From contig JAFUQX010000058.1 of NCBI GenBank assembly GCA_017472145.1, positions 62,001-126,000 on the forward strand: DNA of 64,000 nucleotides, read 5' to 3'. The stretch's first letter is position 1. Each line of letters opens with the position of its first letter. Made by a program: the position numbers and the translations under genes. The stretch comes from Ruminococcus sp. Its GTDB lineage: Bacteria; Bacillota; Clostridia; Oscillospirales; Ruminococcaceae. The notes beneath the pieces were generated by a model. It made no database searches. It worked only from the letters and a program-made list of their open reading frames with translations, and was not told the DNA's origin. Below, piece by piece: positions 61,163 through 64,000 of the stretch.

Positions 61163-61903
61163 TCATCCTACAGATTCCTCCGAAACGGCGGCAGTCTCTG
61201 TTTCCGTAGAACTGGTTTCTGAAGGTGCTGTCTCCGGCGGAGCGGTCTCTGCAGCTGTATCGGTTTCCTTCTCAGAAGCCTCTCCGGGCTTTACATCCAC
61301 TACAAACTGCACACGGGGATTGCCTGCGGAATCCGACTCGATCATAGCTGCGTGCTCAATTACAATGGGCGTATCCGGAACAGATATTTCACCCATTCTT
61401 CCTACAGAACGGGGCACATCCAGAAATCCGTCCACGACCTCCATACCCTCCGTCACAACACCAAAGGAGGCATATGTACCATCCAGATAGGTCAGGTCTG
61501 TATAACAGATAAAGAACTGACAGGTGGCACTGTTGTAATCATCGGCTCTGGCCATGGAAACTGTACCGCGTGTATGAGAAAGTGTATTATTCACGCCATT
61601 CTCAGAAAACTCACCTGTAATGGCCTTACCGCTTCCGCCTGTGCCATCTCCGCTGGGGTCCCCGCCCTGCGCCACAAACTCGTCTACCACACGATGAAAG
61701 GTCAGACCGTTATAAAAGCCCTCCTCAACAAGGGACTGGAAATTCGCACAGGTGATCGGCGCAATGTCCGGATACAGCGTCATAATAAAGCTGTCTTTTC
61801 CCACTACCGCCTCTTCCAGAGGATCATCCTCACTGCACCCTGCAAGCAGAGACAACGCCATCACTGCGCTGACCGCAGCAGCGGCGCACTTACAAATTCT
61901 CAT
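61163..61903 (-). CDS. Cyclophilin-type peptidyl-prolyl isomerase lipoprotein (copy 1)
   Basis: 246 aa. The signal ends at the lipobox LLAGC (Cys23). The cyclophilin domain (LTFHRVVDEFVAQGGDPSGDGTGG, CQFFICYTDLTYLDGTYASFGVV) is followed by a Thr/Glu/Ala/Pro-rich tail of about 40 residues absent from its paralogue. The ATG at 61903 has GGAAAGGA upstream. A much longer in-frame start would put unrelated sequence before the signal peptide. The promoter is immediately upstream. Confidence 0.95.
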   Translation of the reverse strand: MRICKCAAAAVSAVMALSLLAGCSEDDPLEEAVVGKDSFIMTLYPDIAPITCANFQSLVEEGFYNGLTFHRVVDEFVAQGGDPSGDGTGGSGKAITGEFSENGVNNTLSHTRGTVSMARADDYNSATCQFFICYTDLTYLDGTYASFGVVTEGMEVVDGFLDVPRSVGRMGEISVPDTPIVIEHAAMIESDSAGNPRVQFVVDVKPGEASEKETDTAAETAPPETAPSETSSTETETAAVSEESVG

Positions 61904-61937
61904 AAGAAATCGTCCTTTCCGTAATCTCGGTATTTCT

Positions 61938-61966
61938 ATTGTACCACATTTTCTCCGGATAATCAA
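61938..61966 (-). promoter_or_regulatory. Promoter of cyclophilin lipoprotein copy 1
   Basis: Minus strand: TTGATT (61961-61966), a 17-bp spacer and TACAAT (61938-61943), 35 bp before the start codon. Confidence 0.7.
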
Positions 61967-62027
61967 GCAATTTTCCCAATTTTTATTGTCAATTCGCTTG
62001 TTATTTGATGTTTTTCCATGCACAAAT

Positions 62028-62067
62028 AAAAAAACGAAGCCGCCGCTCATACACAAGCGGCAGCTTC
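62028..62067 (-). terminator. Intrinsic terminator after the small lipoprotein gene
   Basis: Stem GAAGCtGCCGCT/AGCGGCgGCTTC with an 8-nt loop, followed by GTTTTTTT on the minus strand, 18 bp after the stop. Confidence 0.92.
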
Positions 62068-62084
62068 TGAAGTATATTGCATTC

Positions 62085-62618
62085 TTATTGATCCTGCAAA
62101 GGATTCTCCAGCTCATCGATCCGGAAGGTCTCAGATGTGAAATAATTGGTGCAGATCTTCTCATCTCTCACAAAGAAGCTGCATGCAGACCCCAGGACCG
62201 CTTCATAAGTGCCCTCCGGACGGGATTCACCTGCATCCGCCAGAAAGCAAAGGTAGGATTCCCCGGCCTGAGGTGCTGGAAAATCCTCCAGGCCATGATC
62301 GGCATATACGGTAATCAGATTCCCTTCACACAAACCGCCCCGGTAACTTTCTGCAATGCAGATTTCCAGCACATCAAAGGTTACACCGCCGATAACGGTA
62401 ATTTCAGCTGTCTCGATCTCTCCCTCGATCACATACTGAGAATACCGGCTCAGCTCGGAAAGCGTCGGGGCAAAGGCATATTCTCCCCACATGAAATGGG
62501 ATACGAGTGTGGTTGTTTCAGATGCTGCTTCGTCGCTTTCTCCGGATGAAACCGGACTGCATGCGCACAGGCTCTGCATCAGTACAGCAAGCAGCAAAAC
62601 AGGAAGCCTTTTTGCCAT
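62085..62618 (-). CDS. Small exported lipoprotein, unknown function
   Basis: About 177 aa. A lipoprotein signal (KRLPVLLLAVLMQSLCAC, acylated Cys20) precedes a Ser/Glu/Thr-rich stretch and a beta-rich domain (YVIEGEIETAEITVIGGVTFDVLEICIAESYRG..GNLITVYADHG..ESYLCFLAD). That pattern resembles small all-beta domains that recur next to secreted proteins. I cannot name the family. The ATG at 62618 has GAGGTGA at the ideal distance and lies 19 bp after the beta-propeller gene, with which it is probably co-transcribed. Confidence 0.8.
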   Translation of the reverse strand: MAKRLPVLLLAVLMQSLCACSPVSSGESDEAASETTTLVSHFMWGEYAFAPTLSELSRYSQYVIEGEIETAEITVIGGVTFDVLEICIAESYRGGLCEGNLITVYADHGLEDFPAPQAGESYLCFLADAGESRPEGTYEAVLGSACSFFVRDEKICTNYFTSETFRIDELENPLQDQ

Positions 62619-62636
62619 ATGTATCACCTCATTTGA

Positions 62637-64000
62637 TCAGAATGTGATGCGGTCGGTTTCCTGCATGGTCATAAGATCAACCGCAACGATGCCGCCGGAA
62701 TTCACCAGATATGCATAATCTCCGATATAGAGACTGCGCTGTGCTGTGTGCTCATCCTCTGTATAGTAAACGCCCAGCTGGGTAAAGCTGCCATTCTCAT
62801 AGGAATAAAGTGCATAGCCATTTTCGGTAATGTACATCTTTGTGGTAGGGTGGACCCATGCGCAGTTAAAGGGAACGGCGATCAGATTCTTCTCAGGTGC
62901 GATCAGAAGCATCTTTCGTTCATAGACCGCTTCAGAATACAGATATCTGCCGTCCGGCCGCTCAGGAATGACATCCTCCGCATAGATGGGCATATAGCCG
63001 CATTCAATAAGATCATTCGGATCGCTGTTGTCAAACATCACAAGCTTCAGCCCGGTTTCCATGCCATTTTCATCTGCATCTATGCCGAAGCCCAACAGAA
63101 GATTTTCATCCCACTGCTGCATGTAGGTGCTGTAGCCTGTGATCTTGTACTCGTCCAGAATCACCGGATTCGCAGGGTCAGACAGATCGATGGAAAACAG
63201 CGGATCGGTCTGACGATAGGTCACCAGATACAGCAGATCGCTCTGAAAGCTTGCGGACTTGATGGTCTCTGTAGGAGCAATTCCCTCCAATGCGCCAATC
63301 TGTTCCATATTGCTGTCGAATACATACACTGCGCTGCTCTGCTCAATGGTCATAGAGGCCACATATTCATCGCGGGTCTCAGTTCGCTTCTGCTGGGTTA
63401 CAGCCGCACGAAAGTATCCATTGTATTCACTCATGGAAAACTGATCCTTGACATAACCCAGAACCGAAGCCGAGCCTGTAGGTGCAATGCTTCCGCTGTC
63501 GATAGAGAGACGGGTAAAATCGGTATACTGACCATCCTCCTCCCATCGGCTGCTGCTGAGATAGATATTCTCAATTGAACAGTACATAGAGCCGCTGAAT
63601 CCGGCCAGGCACTTGAAATCGATGGATACATCCGGCGTATCGGACAACACATTCAGGCTGCCGATATTGGTAAAGGAATCACTGAATTCGCATTCGATCT
63701 CCGCTGTCTCCTCGTTCACCTCTGCTGCAGGAAGGAGGATCTCCTCCGGGGCTGCGGCTTCATATACGCCGTCACAGCCGTAGGACGGAATGCAGTATAA
63801 CGGATCATTTTCGTCATATGTATCATACCAGGAATCGTTCGTCACAAGATACATCGTGCCATCCTCCATAAGGCGCACATCAGAGGTGCAGCCATCCTGG
63901 GAATAGCAGCCAAGAAGTGCTGGCTCTGCTCCGGTCTCATAGATCAGCACATAGGTACGGGCCGTACCCTCTGAAGCATCCTCTGTCTGACCAACACCCT
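62637..64000 (-). CDS. Beta-propeller domain protein (5' part beyond window)
   Basis: At least 454 codons, open to the window edge (GVGQTEDASEGTARTYVLIYETG at its visible start). The region from FQSDLLYLVTYRQTDPLFSIDLSDPANPVILDEYKITGYSTYMQQWDENLLLGFGIDADENGM is typical of the secreted beta-propeller family (PF09826) of Clostridia and archaea. Repeated blade-like strands run through the rest. Function unknown; probably surface-exposed. Followed by the small lipoprotein gene. Confidence 0.88.
   Translation of the reverse strand, partial: GVGQTEDASEGTARTYVLIYETGAEPALLGCYSQDGCTSDVRLMEDGTMYLVTNDSWYDTYDENDPLYCIPSYGCDGVYEAAAPEEILLPAAEVNEETAEIECEFSDSFTNIGSLNVLSDTPDVSIDFKCLAGFSGSMYCSIENIYLSSSRWEEDGQYTDFTRLSIDSGSIAPTGSASVLGYVKDQFSMSEYNGYFRAAVTQQKRTETRDEYVASMTIEQSSAVYVFDSNMEQIGALEGIAPTETIKSASFQSDLLYLVTYRQTDPLFSIDLSDPANPVILDEYKITGYSTYMQQWDENLLLGFGIDADENGMETGLKLVMFDNSDPNDLIECGYMPIYAEDVIPERPDGRYLYSEAVYERKMLLIAPEKNLIAVPFNCAWVHPTTKMYITENGYALYSYENGSFTQLGVYYTEDEHTAQRSLYIGDYAYLVNSGGIVAVDLMTMQETDRITF

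Overview
The window comes from a low-to-moderate GC Gram-positive bacterium, most likely a spore-forming member of the Clostridia in the Ruminococcus/Oscillospiraceae range. The signs are a PolC-type replicative polymerase, GatCAB amidotransferase, DivIVA/SepF/YlmH division genes, sporulation-type genes (yunB, ylmC/ymxH-like) and strong AGGAGG ribosome binding sites. The genus is inference. All recognised genes lie on the minus strand, so the window reads from high to low coordinates. I see no tRNA, rRNA, CRISPR array, prophage or insertion sequence.

Reading in the direction of transcription: (a) 64-60.4 kb holds exported proteins: a beta-propeller protein cut by the window edge, a small lipoprotein and two cyclophilin-type lipoproteins with separate promoters. 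(b) 60.4-54.8 kb is a compact run of murD, two M42 aminopeptidases, a GNAT-like protein and a PLP enzyme of the methionine gamma-lyase/aluminium resistance family. (c) 54.8-52.7 kb encodes a membrane PASTA protein whose kinase domain has lost its catalytic residues. (d) 52.7-51.2 kb has no conventional gene. It holds a promoter-to-terminator unit of about 1 kb built of diverged tandem repeats with many ribosome-binding-site/ATG motifs and two related 18-codon mini-ORFs, followed by a second, smaller structured leader or small RNA. This is the most unusual part of the window. (e) 51.2-31.2 kb is a housekeeping block: a TIGR01212-type radical SAM gene, miaB, ylbF-like, mutS, mutL, miaA, hfq, an HlyD-like adaptor, yggS, sepF, ylmH, divIVA, ileS, lspA, rluD-like, a Cof-type phosphatase and a split transketolase.

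(f) 31.2-18.1 kb contains a ylmC/ymxH-like gene and the conserved rpsB-tsf and pyrH-frr-uppS-cdsA-dxr-rseP-ispG-polC run. It links translation factors, UMP supply, isoprenoid and lipid precursor synthesis, and replication. rpsB has a structured leader. (g) 18.1-10.5 kb is a histidine operon (hisZ-G-D-orphan-B-H-A-orphan-F-I-E) under one near-consensus promoter with an 18-bp palindrome over the -10. Short HisG is paired with HisZ. hisC is not in this cluster. Two unrelated AT-richer orphan genes are embedded in it. (h) 10.4-1 kb holds yunB (with a probable frameshift), ligA, gatCAB, a two-component system with a GNAT gene, then an ABC exporter (ATPase plus FtsX-like permease, cut by the window start). 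The ABC promoter has a direct repeat typical of an OmpR-family site.

Protein identities rest on motifs read directly from the translations and on family knowledge. Promoters, terminators and hairpins were found by eye and have not been computed or tested.
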